DNA of 64,000 nt from Capitulum mitella (Eukaryota > Arthropoda > Thecostraca > Pollicipedomorpha > Pollicipedidae), in assembly GCA_030062745.1 (NCBI GenBank), contig CP099841.1, positions 31,178,368 through 31,242,367 of the forward strand, read 5' to 3'. The translations under genes and the position numbers were made by a program. The notes beneath the pieces were generated by a model. It had not been told where the DNA came from. It worked only from the letters and a program-made list of their open reading frames with translations, and ran no database searches. This document shows positions 1-11,971 of the stretch, in pieces (within the stretch, counting starts at the first letter, position 1; the number at the start of each line of letters is the position of its first letter).

Positions 1-2515
1 GACGGCGGGCGCGGCCGACCGGGGTCGGCCTGGGCCGCGCCGGCCATCGGTCACCGACGGCGGCCGCTCGGAGCCCGACGGCGAGCTGTTTGTTCCTGCG
101 CCCGAGAGCCCGCGCCGCCGTGATTGGGGAACGGCGGCCGGCCGCGGCCGGCCGCCGCGGGCCGCCGCCGCGACCATTTCCCGGCCCCGAGCTGTCGTTA
201 CGGCCGGCCGCCCGTCTGGGGAGCGCCCGGCCGGATGAGGCGACACCAGGTGAATACGCGAGCGATGGCCGGCCGGGCGACGCGGCCTCATCCGCGGTTT
301 TATCGGTTTCCCGCCGACGCGTTGCGTAACGTTCGCCCGAAGCCGGCGATCGTTAGGGCCGGTGCGCGGCTCTCGCGGCGTGCTCGTTAGTCGTCGCTGC
401 GCGCTGTCGGGCGGCGCCGTCCGCGGCGGCCGTCGAGGACGGCCCGTCGGCGGCGACGGGGCTCGCGTCCGATCGGCGCCGCTCAGACATCGATCCCGTC
501 ACGGCCGGCGTCAGCCAGACGACGCCTCCCACGCGCCGCCGGCGCCGCTTGTCTTTTATGGGCCAGACGACGGCCGCGCGGGCCGGACGCCGGGGAGGTG
601 GCGGTCTGGCGGCCGGCCCCGGTCCGCCCCCGCCCCCGGTCCGCCCCCGCTCAGCCTCTGCCGCCGGAGGCCACTGGGAATCTGTGTCTCGCTCGGGCTG
701 CTGTGATTTTTCGATTTCCCGTCTGGACATTGTCGGCAGGATTGCACTGCGGTCTGGTGCCCCCATCGGGGTTCGCGGAACGGTCTGGCGGCCCTGTCCG
801 GGGTCGTGCGTTGGGCCGGCCGCCGTGTTCGAGTCCGTGGATGTGATCACCCCGCTGCCCGGTACGCACCGTGGCGGTCGAGCGGAGGGCTGCTCCCTGA
901 GACGGCTCGCCTGATTATCGGAGACAGCGCCGTCCGTCTCGGACTGTCTTGGTCTCTACGGCCGTCTCTGGGTCTGCGGCCGCCTCTCGATCTCTTTGGT
1001 CATGTATCGGTTTCGGCTGACATCGCTCGGTCTCCGTCGTCGTGTATCGGTTTCCGCTGACTCGGTCTCCTTGGTCGTGAGTAGATTTCGGCTGACGTCT
1101 CTGGGTCTCCCTGGTCATGTGTCGGTTTCCGCTGACGTCTCTCGGTCTCCTCGGTCGTGAGTGGTTTTGCGCCGTCGTCTCTCGGTCTCCGGGCCGTCTC
1201 TGTGGTCTCCGGCGGCGCCCTGCCGTCGATCACCGAGACGAACGAGGCCGGCAAGTGCCGCGGTCTCGCACTGGGCGCGGCCGGCGCCGGCGGCGGCGCG
1301 ACTGAACTGGCGCCGTTTGGGCCCGGGTCTGCGGGTCCGGCCCGGGGGTCTGCAGCAGCCCATTCTCGCTGCCTCTGTGACCCTGCACTCGGAACGCAGC
1401 GCGTGGGTGCCGAACGCCAGCCGTAGGCGGCTGTTGGATACCATGGTCAGGTACAGCGCGGCCGAGCGGTCATGGTGTTGGCGGATTTAGCCCAATCTGG
1501 TGCGCCTGTTGGGTTCTTTGGGATAGTGTTGTGTTGGTAAGTATATGAGTGCGTGTGCACGTGCTCTGAGCGGGAGAGGGTGGTGGTTCGTGTTTGAGCT
1601 TTGCGTCCGCCAAACTTCATTGTCGGCGTCTTCGTATGATCACCTCGTGTGTTCGACTGTATCTGTTGTTCTTGGATACTGCCATTGCGCGGGTTTGTCC
1701 GTGATTGAAGGACAGTCTCTTTGCATCTGGTTGTCCGCACGTGCTGGGGATGAGCGGGAGCTGGTGCTCGTGTTTCGCACCGCTGCTGGGATCGTCAGTG
1801 CGTGCCTGTGTGGGTGATGTTGTGCTCTGTGTAATGGGACTGGCGGCGCGCTCGGTGCCGGACGTATGCGGTGGGCGGCGCGCGGTCGGCGTGTTCCGTC
1901 CGAGGAGCGCCACTTCTTGCAGTCATTTCTCAGGCCGTCTTTTGTCGTTTAGAGTCGCGGCTCGGACGCGCCGCCGGAGCGCGCCGACGCCGCGGCAGCG
2001 AAATTGACAAACGGCCGGCGGCCGCGCCGGCCGCCGCCGCCGGGGTGTTGCCGGAAGGTGGGTGCCGCTCCAGCTGGGTCTGGCGGCGCTGACCGTCGCC
2101 GCCGTGGCCGCCGCCGCCGGCCGGTGTCGGCCGTGTCTCCGGCAGAGGCGCCGCGCCGGTCACGGCGGCCTGGCGGGAAGCATGGCAGCGCGCGCGGTAT
2201 CGGCTGGGTGGGTGTAGACACACCAGCCGAGTGTCGGCCGTTCTGGACGTCCGGACGTCGGCCGGCGGCGCTGGCTCGCGGGCCGGGCTCGCAGCCTCGG
2301 TCGAAGCCCGGCCGGTGCCGGGAGGCTAGGGGACACACGGGAGAACGCGTGGCGCGGCGGCCTGGAAGACACATGTCGTTCTCCGCTGGCTCGCCGGTCT
2401 CGATGAGTCGTGGAGAGCTGTTGCGTCGGGTCGCTGTCGACCCTGGCCGCGGCTCAGGCTCAGCTCGGCGTCGAGGCCCTCTGCCAGCACACTGATCCCG
2501 TGGCGCGACACCCAA
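1..2515. other. GC-rich, CpG-dense block
   Basis: This block is dense in CGGCCGGC-type words and has no depletion of CpG. Several overlapping open frames exist on both strands, but their translations are Arg/Pro/Ala/Gly-rich with no recognisable domain, as expected of stop-poor GC-rich DNA. I searched for the missing upstream Rsk kinase exons (the HRDLKPSN, DFGFAK, APEVL and DIWSLGV regions) in this block and down to 4818 and did not find them. It is probably intron of the Rsk gene or upstream flank. Confidence 0.6.
940..1200. repeat. Degenerate ~40-bp minisatellite
   Basis: About five diverged units carry the words TCGGTTTC(C/G)GCTGAC, GTCTCTCGGTCTCC and TTGGTCRTG at about 40-bp spacing. 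It lies inside the GC-rich block. Confidence 0.7.
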
Positions 2516-2889
2516 GTATCCGATTAAATAAGACTGAGTACACTTCAGACTGAGTACCGCAAAACACCTGTACTGTTTGCTTTGCGTTGACCGCCGTCGG
2601 TGTATGGTGGTTTCTCCACGACTTGCTCTCGATAAAGAGACGTCGATCAGGAGTCTGTCAGGCTGTTGACCTCAGATATTCATGGCTTCCTTGGAAATGC
2701 TCCAGGCTCAGCACTGCAAACTTTGAAAGCTATCGGAGCAGTCGTTAAGCGTCAACTTACGAAAAGAAACTCGGAGAACTTGTAGAACTTGTACTATCTT
2801 TTCCCCTTTTCTGACCAGGCTCAAACGCAGTGTTCCACCGCAACAAGCATGTTTCGATATATGTATATGATTATATGTATATGTATAAA

Positions 2890-2891
<2 letters not shown>

Positions 2892-2965
<74 letters not shown>
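2892..2965. repeat. (AC)n(AT)n compound microsatellite
   Basis: A pure AC run to about 2926 is followed by a pure AT run to 2965. It sits directly against the hairpin at 2969. Confidence 0.98.
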
Positions 2966-2968
<3 letters not shown>

Positions 2969-3009
2969 GCTACATCATGGTCATTTATTTATGACGGCCA
3001 TGATGTAGC
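2969..3009. repeat. Short inverted repeat (hairpin)
   Basis: The 12-bp arms GCTACATCATGG (2969-2980) and CCATGATGTAGC (2998-3009) are perfect reverse complements. Inside the 17-nt loop TCAT and ATGA can extend the pairing. Confidence 0.85.
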
Positions 3010-4494
3010 TTGTTGTCTTCGAAACCAACCTGTAATGGACATGATATCTTGGGATTATACACCTACGGAGGTTGAAAGCGATTTCGTATGGTTTTCTTGT
3101 GTATCCTAATCTTGTCCTATTTACAGCTGTTGCATGAACGCGAACGCTTGCTGTCATGGGCTTGCACATGTCCATATAGCATAACATCAGTGAATGTCTG
3201 CAGGTTTTAGTTTTTATTTAATTGTGTTTGTGGATAAATATTTCTGGGAAAATGGAACCTGGGCTCATTATCGGCGACATTTTCTGCAACCAAGTAAGCC
3301 TATTTACGAGAAGTCATTCCAACTTGCAACATTCTGCAAAACAAATGGTTTTAATGTGGATTCCAAGGCTTCCTAGATGAGATTATCTCTTCGTTTTTTG
3401 TTGCCTTTGCCACGACGTTTACTTTGGATGCTCCTTGTTTTTGTTAAGCGAAAAACAGGCCACACACACAGGTTTTTTGTTTGTAAATTGCAATGGTTCC
3501 AGAGAACGAACGACACTGGTTTTGCATGTGGTTTAAAACCGGCATCCATGAGGTCCTTGTGCCGGATTGCTCCGCGTCTCAGCGAACAAGTCGGATGGCC
3601 CAGCGCCCTTGTCAGCACGCTGGTCGAAAGATGCATTGCAGTGGTGACCTTTACGGAAGCAGTCGCCTTCACATTTGTATTGCATCTCCGAGACTCTCAT
3701 GAATACATCTCGACAGTTTCCATTCATGTGACAGTGGGGGGAAATGTACGGCGTTCGGTGTCAAGAGCCGTTACCCGGGAACTGTGCGATCGGGTATGGG
3801 TCGGGAGTCCATGCAGCAAGCCTTCATTTGCACGGCCTGTGACCCCTCACCGAACATGCCGGTCCGATTTGAAAAAGAGAGTTAACTCGTTTGCGCTGGA
3901 TTGTCGCTGGCACTGAAACAGGCGCGCAGTAATTTCCCTGGTTGTGTAGGGGCACCTGGCAATCAAATTAGCACAATGCCCTTGGTGTCGCCGTTTCGAC
4001 TGTCGTGAACACGCGCTGGTTTGGCGGAGGAAACCGCTCGACGTGTCATCACGTATGCATCCCGCCGTCGTTATTCATGAAGACAGATTCACGTGATATG
4101 AATCCACGCCTCTTTGGCCATGTGCAGGAGTTTTCACCGGCGCAGTGGTCGTCGTGCCGTGATGAGATCGACCCCTGCAGTGTAGCCGTATGACGAGCCC
4201 TGTTCCTGGGACACGCGATCGGAGGCTGGACCGGCTCAGACTCGGCAGGCCCTGCTGGCGCTGTAGTCGACGTGCTCGGGTGGCCGAGACGTCTCTGGAA
4301 GTCGGTCAGCTATCGGGGATAGAGACCTTCGACCATGCGTACTTTTTCCACTGACCTGCTCTTGCCTGTGGCATCGTCATTGAGTGGTGAATGTTTGACT
4401 TCGCCTGCGGCTGGCGCTGACTGTTGATAGTTGAATCTCGATGACACGTCAGAAGGGGAAAGGTTTTTTTACGTATGATGAAAGAGCTGGCCTG

Positions 4495-4720
4495 CACGTG
4501 TGTGTGTTCGTGTTCGTGCTCGTCTTTGTGCTGGTGTTCGTGTTTGTGTTCGTGTTCGTGTTTGTGCCGGTGTTCGCGTTTGTGTTTGTGTTCGTGTCTC
4601 TGTTTGTGCTTGTGTTCGTGTCCGTGTCTCTGTTTGCGTTTGTGCTGGCGTTCGTGTCCGTGTCTCTGTTTGCGCTTGTGTTCGTGTTATTGTTTGTGTC
4701 TGTGTTTGGCCCGTGTATCG
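4495..4720. repeat. (GTGTTC)n-type hexanucleotide array
   Basis: A degenerate 6-bp period (GTGTTC, GTCTTT, GTGCTG variants) runs for about 225 bp and ends about 100 bp upstream of an Rsk exon acceptor. Its translation (VFVFV...) is a period artefact and not a protein. The T-rich plus strand lies within the distal part of the intron. Confidence 0.9.
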
Positions 4721-4818
4721 CTTGTTTGCTCAGTACGGAGCGATTGAGTCGGGTCGGCTGGGGCCGCGGGCTGGCCGTTGTCTGCACCATGACGAGCCGA
4801 ACCTCCCCCCGCCGGCAG

Positions 4819-4936
4819 GAGGACGCCGTTCACCAACAGCGAGGACGACAGTCCGGCGACGATCCTGCGCAGGATCGGCGAGGGCCGGCCCGACCTGAGC
4901 TCCGGCAGCTGGACGTCGGTGTCGGCGCCGGCCAAG
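4819..4936 (+). CDS. Rsk: p90 ribosomal S6 kinase (RSK), exon encoding late C-terminal kinase domain
   Basis: RSK is a MAPK-activated Ser/Thr kinase with two kinase domains that acts downstream of ERK in cytoplasm and nucleus. This exon is part of the C-terminal (CaMK-type, autophosphorylating) domain. Translation begins in phase 2 (one base finishing a Gly codon) and reads RTPFTNSEDDSP, then ATILRRIGEGRPDL and SSGSWTSVSAPAK, 39 whole codons. From memory it aligns with vertebrate RSK [23 protein letters not shown]...WNSVSDTAK, i.e. the segment after the DIWSLGV helix (kinase subdomains IX-X). The acceptor CCGCCGGCAG follows a C-rich tract, and the donor AAG|GTGGGT is strong. It joins in phase 0 to the exon at 21756, which starts with [10 protein letters not shown] as expected. 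The donor is duplicated 18 bp downstream. Preceding exons are not in the window. Confidence 0.93.
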
Positions 4937-4966
4937 GTGGGTCCGCCGGCCAAGGTGGGTCCGCCG
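4931..4966 (+). promoter_or_regulatory. Rsk: Duplicated Rsk splice donor (18-bp tandem copy)
   Basis: The 18-mer GCCAAGGTGGGTCCGCCG occurs twice in tandem (4931-4948 and 4949-4966). It contains the exon end and the donor, so identical GT donors lie at 4937 and 4955. Use of the second would add 18 nt in frame (VGPPAK) between the AK of this exon and the DLV of the next, with no stop. Confidence 0.9.
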
Positions 4967-7102
4967 GACGGGCCGCCGTCCCACGTTCGCCGGCCCGCTG
5001 CCGCCGGCGGCGCCGGGCGCTGACGTTTTAGTCGCTCTTGTCGGCTGGACGAGGCTGCGTGCGTTGTGTCTCGTTTCTGTCCGTCTGTCGGTCGCACCTG
5101 TTTTCGCAGGGGAGTCATGCGGTTCTGCCGTCGGTGCATGATAGCAGAATTTAATTTACACGTGCCGTCTGCTCCACTTCAGTGATGCTCGCCGACTTAA
5201 TGCCGTCGCTTAACGCATTAAGCTCCCTGTCCATGCCACGGAAAATTGCCTGCCTCGGCTCATTTGGCCGCTGGCGGTCGGGCGCGGTGTCGCCGCTCTT
5301 TCCTCGCGCCCCGTGAGCGCGGCCGTTCTCGCCGTGCTGGTCCGGGCTCAGCTGATTGTCGCCCCGCCGGCCGGAAACGGCGTCCGGCCGGCGGGGCTGT
5401 CTGCGTAATTGGACCGGAAATGGATGCACGCGCGTCCGAGAGGCGTCCACGTGACGCTGCCCGGGCCACGGCTCCGGCTGGGCCGAGGGACCGGTGATGA
5501 CGTGGGCCGCCGCCGCCCCCTCACTGGACCGCCTCCTGGGTGCTGGGTCGGTGTGGGAAGCCGAGACCTGCCGGCGCTGCTGAAGCCGTGCAGGGAGGAC
5601 GGCAGAGAGACGTGGGATTGCTGTTCCGATTCCTAAGACTTACGAGAGCATCAGAAGTGGTGAATGTGGAGGTTGTGGAGTGATGTTCTGTGAGTTGCAG
5701 TTAATTTACTGCGAGGTTGAACAACTGCTTCTCGCGGAGCCGGCAGGCGCCGAAACGCGGTTGGCTTCGGATTTGTGGAATTCCTCGATCTGCCGTATCG
5801 TTCGAGATGACGTGACAAATTCTCTGATCTTGTTCGGTTTAATGACCACCAGTACCATGGGTTCCGTGCTGTTATCATGGCACGTTTCGAAGTGATAGTA
5901 ATTCCGGCTTTAACATCACGACTCGTCTTTTTCTGTATAGATGGTTTGTGTTCGTTGCATTGGATTTGGCAGCTTTTAGCATGAGTTAAAAATAATGACA
6001 TCAAGTTGTTGGCACTTAATGACAGCGATGTGCGGTGTTTTGCAATTGAAGAAATGGGTCGCCCAGGTCGCTGATAGCTGAATTACTACACAGTACAACG
6101 TTACGGCTACTCACGTATTCCGAATACTTAAAAACATTGGCGTGTCGTAGCGCGTTAATGCAGTTCGACGTCGAAGCTCGAGACCTGGTGTTCGCAGCAG
6201 AGCGATGGTGAGCCGTTTGCCAGGCTGAACGCCGCAGCACTGAGCCGTAGCGGGAATTGTTCTCAGGGCGGCGACCAATATTCAATATTGGCCGTCTGGT
6301 TCGGCTCAGGGCACGTCTCGATTTATGTTATTGCCTGGTAATCGGGAGATAAATTCGGGACCGGCCATCGACCGGCCGACGCCAAGTGACGCCTGGTAAC
6401 AATGGCGCGACCGTTTCGTCCCGGCGGCCCGCGGGTGTCGGTCGCGCTGGCTGTTTCCGGCCGGCATCTGCGCGCCGCGGCGGCCGAGCCCGGGCCGGGG
6501 CCGGGGGCTGCCGCCGCTCGGTCACGTCGGCGGTTTTTAGACGGCCCCGGCCGTTTCTGGACCGCTTGTTATCTGTTCCGGTCAGCGGCGACCGCGGCCA
6601 GGATCACGCTCGGCCGCGCTCCGGAATCGCTGCAAGAAGTGCGCGTTGCCTTTGACGTCATAGCGCGTCTGTCAGGAGGCAGTCGCAGAATCTTCTGCGT
6701 CAGTCTCCAGCCTTCGCACAAACGGTGTCATGGACCCTTCTCTCGCTTTACGCCGCGAAGGGAAGTTGAAAGGCCTAGCAGCGGAATCGAATGCTTATTG
6801 TTCCTCAACAACAGGTTACTGCTTGCACGTCATAAGCGTCCACCATAAGTTACTAGAAGCCGTCTGTAAAACAATCCCATTCTAGCTTCGCCTTTACGAA
6901 GACTTGAGGCATGGCTGATTGAGATGCTCTCCGATCTCTGGCCTTCCGTGAAAAGATGTTTGTTGTTAAGCAAGTCCAGAAGATTGGGTATTCCTTTGAT
7001 CCGCAACACTGTTATGGGTGATTGTTTCTGGCAGAATGACAAAAAGCCAGGATTTCGGTGAGGTCCATCCAGGTCAGGTCATTGGTGTTATTTATTGATT
7101 AA

Positions 7103-8305
7103 CCCTATTCCCGGCAGGGGGGGGCGGAATCCGCCCCCCCTCGGGTTTTTTGCTTAGCCGATTCCAAGGCTTTTTAACGCAGCTTCACGAAACTTGGTCA
7201 CTTTTCCTAGCTATTCTTTCTACGTGCTGTGACAAAATTTCAAAATCCTATTTTGCTCAGGGGCGGAGCCAGGCAACGTTTTTGGGAGGCACCTCATGCC
7301 ATTTTTGGCCATGTTTGAGGGTAAAATGAAAATGTCTGCCAAAAACAGAGTTTTAAAGCTAGAACTTAAAACTTTATATGGATGTATAGCTAAATAGTTG
7401 GGCAATGTGCAGATTTAATTTTGTTTATCTGAGATCATTTTACAAGGTCAGGTCAAGGTCCAAAGTCAAAATTTGTTTTTTTGCAATAGTTTTGGCGCCG
7501 TTTTTTCAAATGCCAAACTCGGAATATAAATGACGTAGAAGGGTGCCTTCTACTTGTATACCAAGTTTCAGCTTGATATCAGGTCGGGTCACGGAACTAT
7601 GACCTAAAATGCCAGTGCGCGTACCCTATATCGCAATAGCCATAAAATGATTTCTTTTAAACAGAGTGAATTCAAATGATTGAAAACGTTTGCAGATAAT
7701 ATTAAATGTACACGAGGTCATTTCAAGGGACCCCAAGGTCACTGGAGGTCATTTAAGGTCAAAGGTCACAAGTTGATCTGAGAAACGTGTGACCGTGACA
7801 GTTCCCCCTTTTTCATGTCCTTGGCACCGCCTATGCTATCATTATACAAACATTGTAATGCGATTTGTACTTCTTTAGTACAACATGACTAGCAGAAGCC
7901 AAAAAAGGGTGTTTGCCTCTTTTGTTCATTCATTTGTTAGAAAACTAATCCTCCTATTTTTGAAACCCTGTGAACGCCCATCAATTTTCTCAAAATTTCA
8001 GATTTGCGGGCCCATGGTAAAAGTCCTATCCATAATCTCTCGATTCATGCCAGTTTCATCGAAATCGGTTCAATAAACAACGGAGTTATAAGAAGTCCAA
8101 AAAGTACCCCCCATTTTGACATTCCCCCTGTATCCACAAATTTCAAAATTTTGAATTTTTTTTATAAAAATGTAGTTCACGTCACGGCAAATCGATTGCC
8201 GTTTGTTGCGATGAAATCGGACAAGTAGTTCTCGAGATCTCAGGGGGGGCCGAATCCGCCCCCTGCCGGGAATCGACCATACCGTCTAGCCCTCCGGGAA
8301 TAGGG
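7103..8305 (+). mobile_element. TTAA MITE family 1, copy A (piggyBac-like, non-autonomous)
   Basis: The element is flanked by TTAA at 7099-7102 and 8306-8309. Its termini are CCCTATTCCCGG and the reverse complement CCGGGAATAGGG. The TTAA target with CCC...GGG ends is the hallmark of the piggyBac superfamily. Near each end is a G/C palindrome (GGGCGGAATCCGCCC type). It is 1,203 bp long and has no transposase frame. It carries a perfect DR1 (AGGTCAAAGGTCA) at 7756-7768 and further AGGTCA half-sites near 7445 and 7735-7750. It lies in Rsk intron 1 in sense orientation relative to copy C. Confidence 0.88.
7756..7768 (+). promoter_or_regulatory. DR1 nuclear-receptor motif in MITE copy A
   Basis: Two AGGTCA half-sites are separated by one base. 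This is the consensus recognised by RXR/USP- and HNF4-type receptors in animals. Function here is unproven. Confidence 0.55.
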
Positions 8306-8310
8306 TTAAA

Positions 8311-8430
8311 TTACGTATATGCATACATATATATATGTGTGTATACATTAGTATTATATACGTATTGATATATATATATATATATAGATATATATATATA
8401 TATATATATGTATATACACGTGTATATAAT
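8311..8430. repeat. TA-rich microsatellite
   Basis: Interrupted (TA)n directly abuts the right end of MITE copy A. Confidence 0.95.
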
Positions 8431-11400
8431 AGCAAAAGATACGATTAAAAGGCGTTCGTACAAAAGTTTCTTAAAAGAGATGCAACTGTCTCAGACGTGG
8501 CAAGGCAGAGCATTGGTGGTCCCGCACCGGACAGGACTGAACAGTAACTGTAGACAGCCGGCCGCGACGCACTGCACCGGCCCAATTATTCAGGCTGTCC
8601 CTATTTCGTCGTTGGGGGCGGTGCAGATTCGATTTGGTGTGGCCGTCGATTGCGTCGATCGACACGCGCCGGCGAGGGGCCCGCCGGGCCGCCCGGCTTC
8701 CGGTTCCGCGCCAGACCGGCCAGGCTCCCAGTCACGGTGGAATTGGCACACATCCCGGGCGGAGCAGTCCGGTGCACGTGGCGGTGGGCATGGTGATGCG
8801 TCGAACGAACTCCTCGAGAAATGTATGTAATGATGGATTGAGGGTAATGATGGACTGATGTGCTAATGTTCGTGTGATTACAGTTAAAAAAAAATGCCAG
8901 GAATTCCCGAAGAATCGTTTGCAGTAACTCTTCGCTCCCTCCCAAACCGAGAAGCCAGCTCCGAAAATGGAAAATTCCGTTTGGCTAAACGTTAACGGTG
9001 TCATTGCGATGCTGGCGTGCATAAGCGCACAATGCTATTACAACTGAGTGGTGGTTAATGAGTGCAGTGGTTCACGTGTAAACGGGGGAATTGTTCCGAC
9101 CGTTCGCAACGGGCGCTGGAGGCTGAACTCTAGTGGTAGTATAACCCGTTTTGCATCGATGTGCTGCGGCACAGCATACCAGTACAGTTAGAAACGAGAA
9201 CGCCATGGCTTCCCCTGCTTGCAGCACACAGATGCTTGCTGGTATGCGGAAGGTTCTGGCATGTATTGGTTCTGACCATTTCTAGTTTTCTGATTAGCTT
9301 TTCAGAGTAGAAAAGTAGATGGTTGTTTGCATAGTACATATCCCAGTCTCAGCGTCGCAGCCACATTTTTACGGGGGAAAATGTAGTAAAGGAGCACTGT
9401 TGGTCCGCGCATTACGGTATAGCATTCATACTGGCCAAACAAACAGAGAGGAGGTCGAGCAGGGCCTGGTCGAGGAATTTGAGGATGCGGGTCAGGTCGT
9501 CCAGCCTGGTATTCCAGTTGCACTTACCTGCTACGATATTGTGAAAATAAAATCGCGGAAGATCTGCATATACCTTAATGTAGCCCCTAGTTTCGTTTAC
9601 TTGTTTGTATGAAGTGGTTTGCGACGCGAAACTGGCCGTTTTTAAACCATGCATGTTTGCCCTGAAACGACTTTCCCCACTGTTAACCTTTTCTTGAACC
9701 ATCGCGTCATTTAGATCTTACACATCTACGTTTTGATTCCCGTCAATTCAAACGTGGCCCTGCATTTTGTCCCAGATAGCCTCATTAACCTTAAGGTGGG
9801 GTTTTGGGCTCACAGATGTACCAAGAAAGCATTTTTATAGAAGCGGAGCCAGGTCTGCTGGAGCATGTCGTTAATGCTCAGTTCGGGAGATAAATGTGGA
9901 CTGCATAACAACGTGCAGCTATATGATGCATATGAGAACCGTATGCAACATGCAGCAGAGGAAATCGCACAGTAACATCATTTAACATAATGCAATTCCC
10001 TCGCACAACCGGCCGGAATAACTTGACCTTATCGAGTGTTGTTCTACCACGTCTTTTTCGTGCACTGCAATACTCATGAAGTCGACTTGCGCGAAACTGG
10101 GAGTCTGGCTAAGCCAATGATGCATGTCACCATGTTACTGCAGTGCTTGACTGGCCGTGTTTCTTGGGAGTCCAGGGACACCTGAATGATTTACAGGAAC
10201 AATTTCAGGTCTTCTGGTGTTATTCGTACGGTGCAGGTGGATCCATACAGTCTTTCTTTGCTCCAGGATATTAATTGTGCGACCTGTGTGGTGCGTAGCG
10301 ATCACATTCCGAACAGAGACCGGAAATTTCCGGACAGGATCGTCCGTGACACGTCTACAATATGTAACAAGAGGCTCACTACCGTTTCTTTGGTGGATTT
10401 GCATTCATCGGCGAGTATCGAGACGAGACTATGCTCCTCTCGTTGTTCCTAGCCTCCCAAGTCACTAGCGTGTGCAAAGTAATTTGTGAGTTGTGTGGAA
10501 GGTAGAGGTGGCTTCGTGAGCGATAGGGACTTCAAAAAATGATGGTATTGTGAGATGCGTAGGGATGCCAAACACTGTTACTTGCAAGTACAAGACTGTA
10601 GACATCTGCACTGTGCGTCATGATCAATAGATTTACATTTTCAGCATTGGAATAATTGCGAGAAAAATCACTAATGGTAAGGATAAGACTGTGAATGGAC
10701 GAACAGTGCTTGGAAGGAAAACGCTGCAGGCATGTGCTCTCCGCGTCATGACCAACTATTTTGATTTTGGAACATTGGAACAGACGAAGGGAAAATCAGC
10801 AATGGTTAGGATAAGACATTGTGCGAACAGAGCACATTTCTGCCATTTTTCGTGTGCAGTATTGGTTTCTGGTCTACGTTTGTCTTCGGAACTAGGACGA
10901 CACGTCTACTCCGTAAATTCTTCATGGCGGGAAATCGAATGCAGAAATACTGGAAACAAAATGCCAGAAGCAAAGTAGTGGTCAGGATAAATACGAAAAG
11001 CAAAACATCGAACAGGGTGTCGACAGAGATGAACACCAAACGGGGAAATATCGTAGGGCAAAATATTGAATATGGATAACTGTCGAATAGCGATATTTAT
11101 TGTAATGGAAAAGTATTGCCGGACAAAATATTGGATGAGCAAGAAATCAATGTAAGATATAAAACTGAAAAATACGGACCTCAATTAACATCCAAACGGT
11201 AAAGTGCCGAATTACAGAGTATCGCGAGGTCATACATTGTATCATAGCATCGGGGACGAGTATGACGTATGGATGGATATAAAATGACCAACTTTTGCAT
11301 TGGAAAATATGGAGTGGAACAATATGTGATAGCTTAATATATCAAAGGATGAAGATTATTCCCGAACATGGGCCTGATGATGAGGAGATTAAGACTTTCG

Positions 11401-11971
11401 TCTGTCGTGATCACTGGCGGAATTCAGGCCCCGGTTGTTCGAGATTTTCCCATTCCTTCTTCCTAAGCTGAGAGTGTTGTTGGCAGATGCGGTCATCAGC
11501 GCGGGCCGCCGGAGACCGACGGTTGTTCTACGATTCTTGTATCCGAGACGCTCCGGGAGAGAACATTTTCCAGCTCACTGCTGTGCGTTTTTACCAGATG
11601 GAAGATCCTTCGCGGCAGTAATTACAGCATATCCTCAAAAGACCACTGGGAAAAGAGGAACGGATTTTTTCGACACCTAGTACTCGAACCCCGCATACTC
11701 TGTGATGCAAAATGTCATTATTTTTGCATCAGGTCCAGTGGCGCGACCAAGATATTTGTCTGGTCGGTTCGGTTAAGCAACCCGTGAATCAACCGAGATA
11801 TTAAGTTCAGGGAGTAGTAACTAAACGGTGAAGACGCTTGAAGGTTTGTGTAAGCCATGGGAAACTTCGTCCAGGTACCTGCTGGGATGTCCCCGTACGA
11901 TTTCCGGGAACGGTCAGTGCCGTGCTCACCACGTTGCTCTGTCAGTGGTCTTGCGGTGTTTTTCCATGTAA

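Larger units (their letters stand above)
2516..4440. other. Non-coding stretch, nothing recognised
   Basis: This is mixed-composition DNA containing a CA/TA microsatellite and a small hairpin (listed separately). A 179-codon open frame at 3377-3916 has no similarity I recognise and no splice context that would join it to Rsk. Confidence 0.5.

Noticed and set aside
3377-3916. 179-codon frame upstream of the first visible Rsk exon
   Set aside because: It carries none of the kinase motifs expected of the missing Rsk exons.
4441-5031. 196-codon frame with Val-Phe repeats, looking like a membrane protein
   Set aside because: It is translation of a hexanucleotide array that runs out of frame over the real Rsk exon at 4819-4936.
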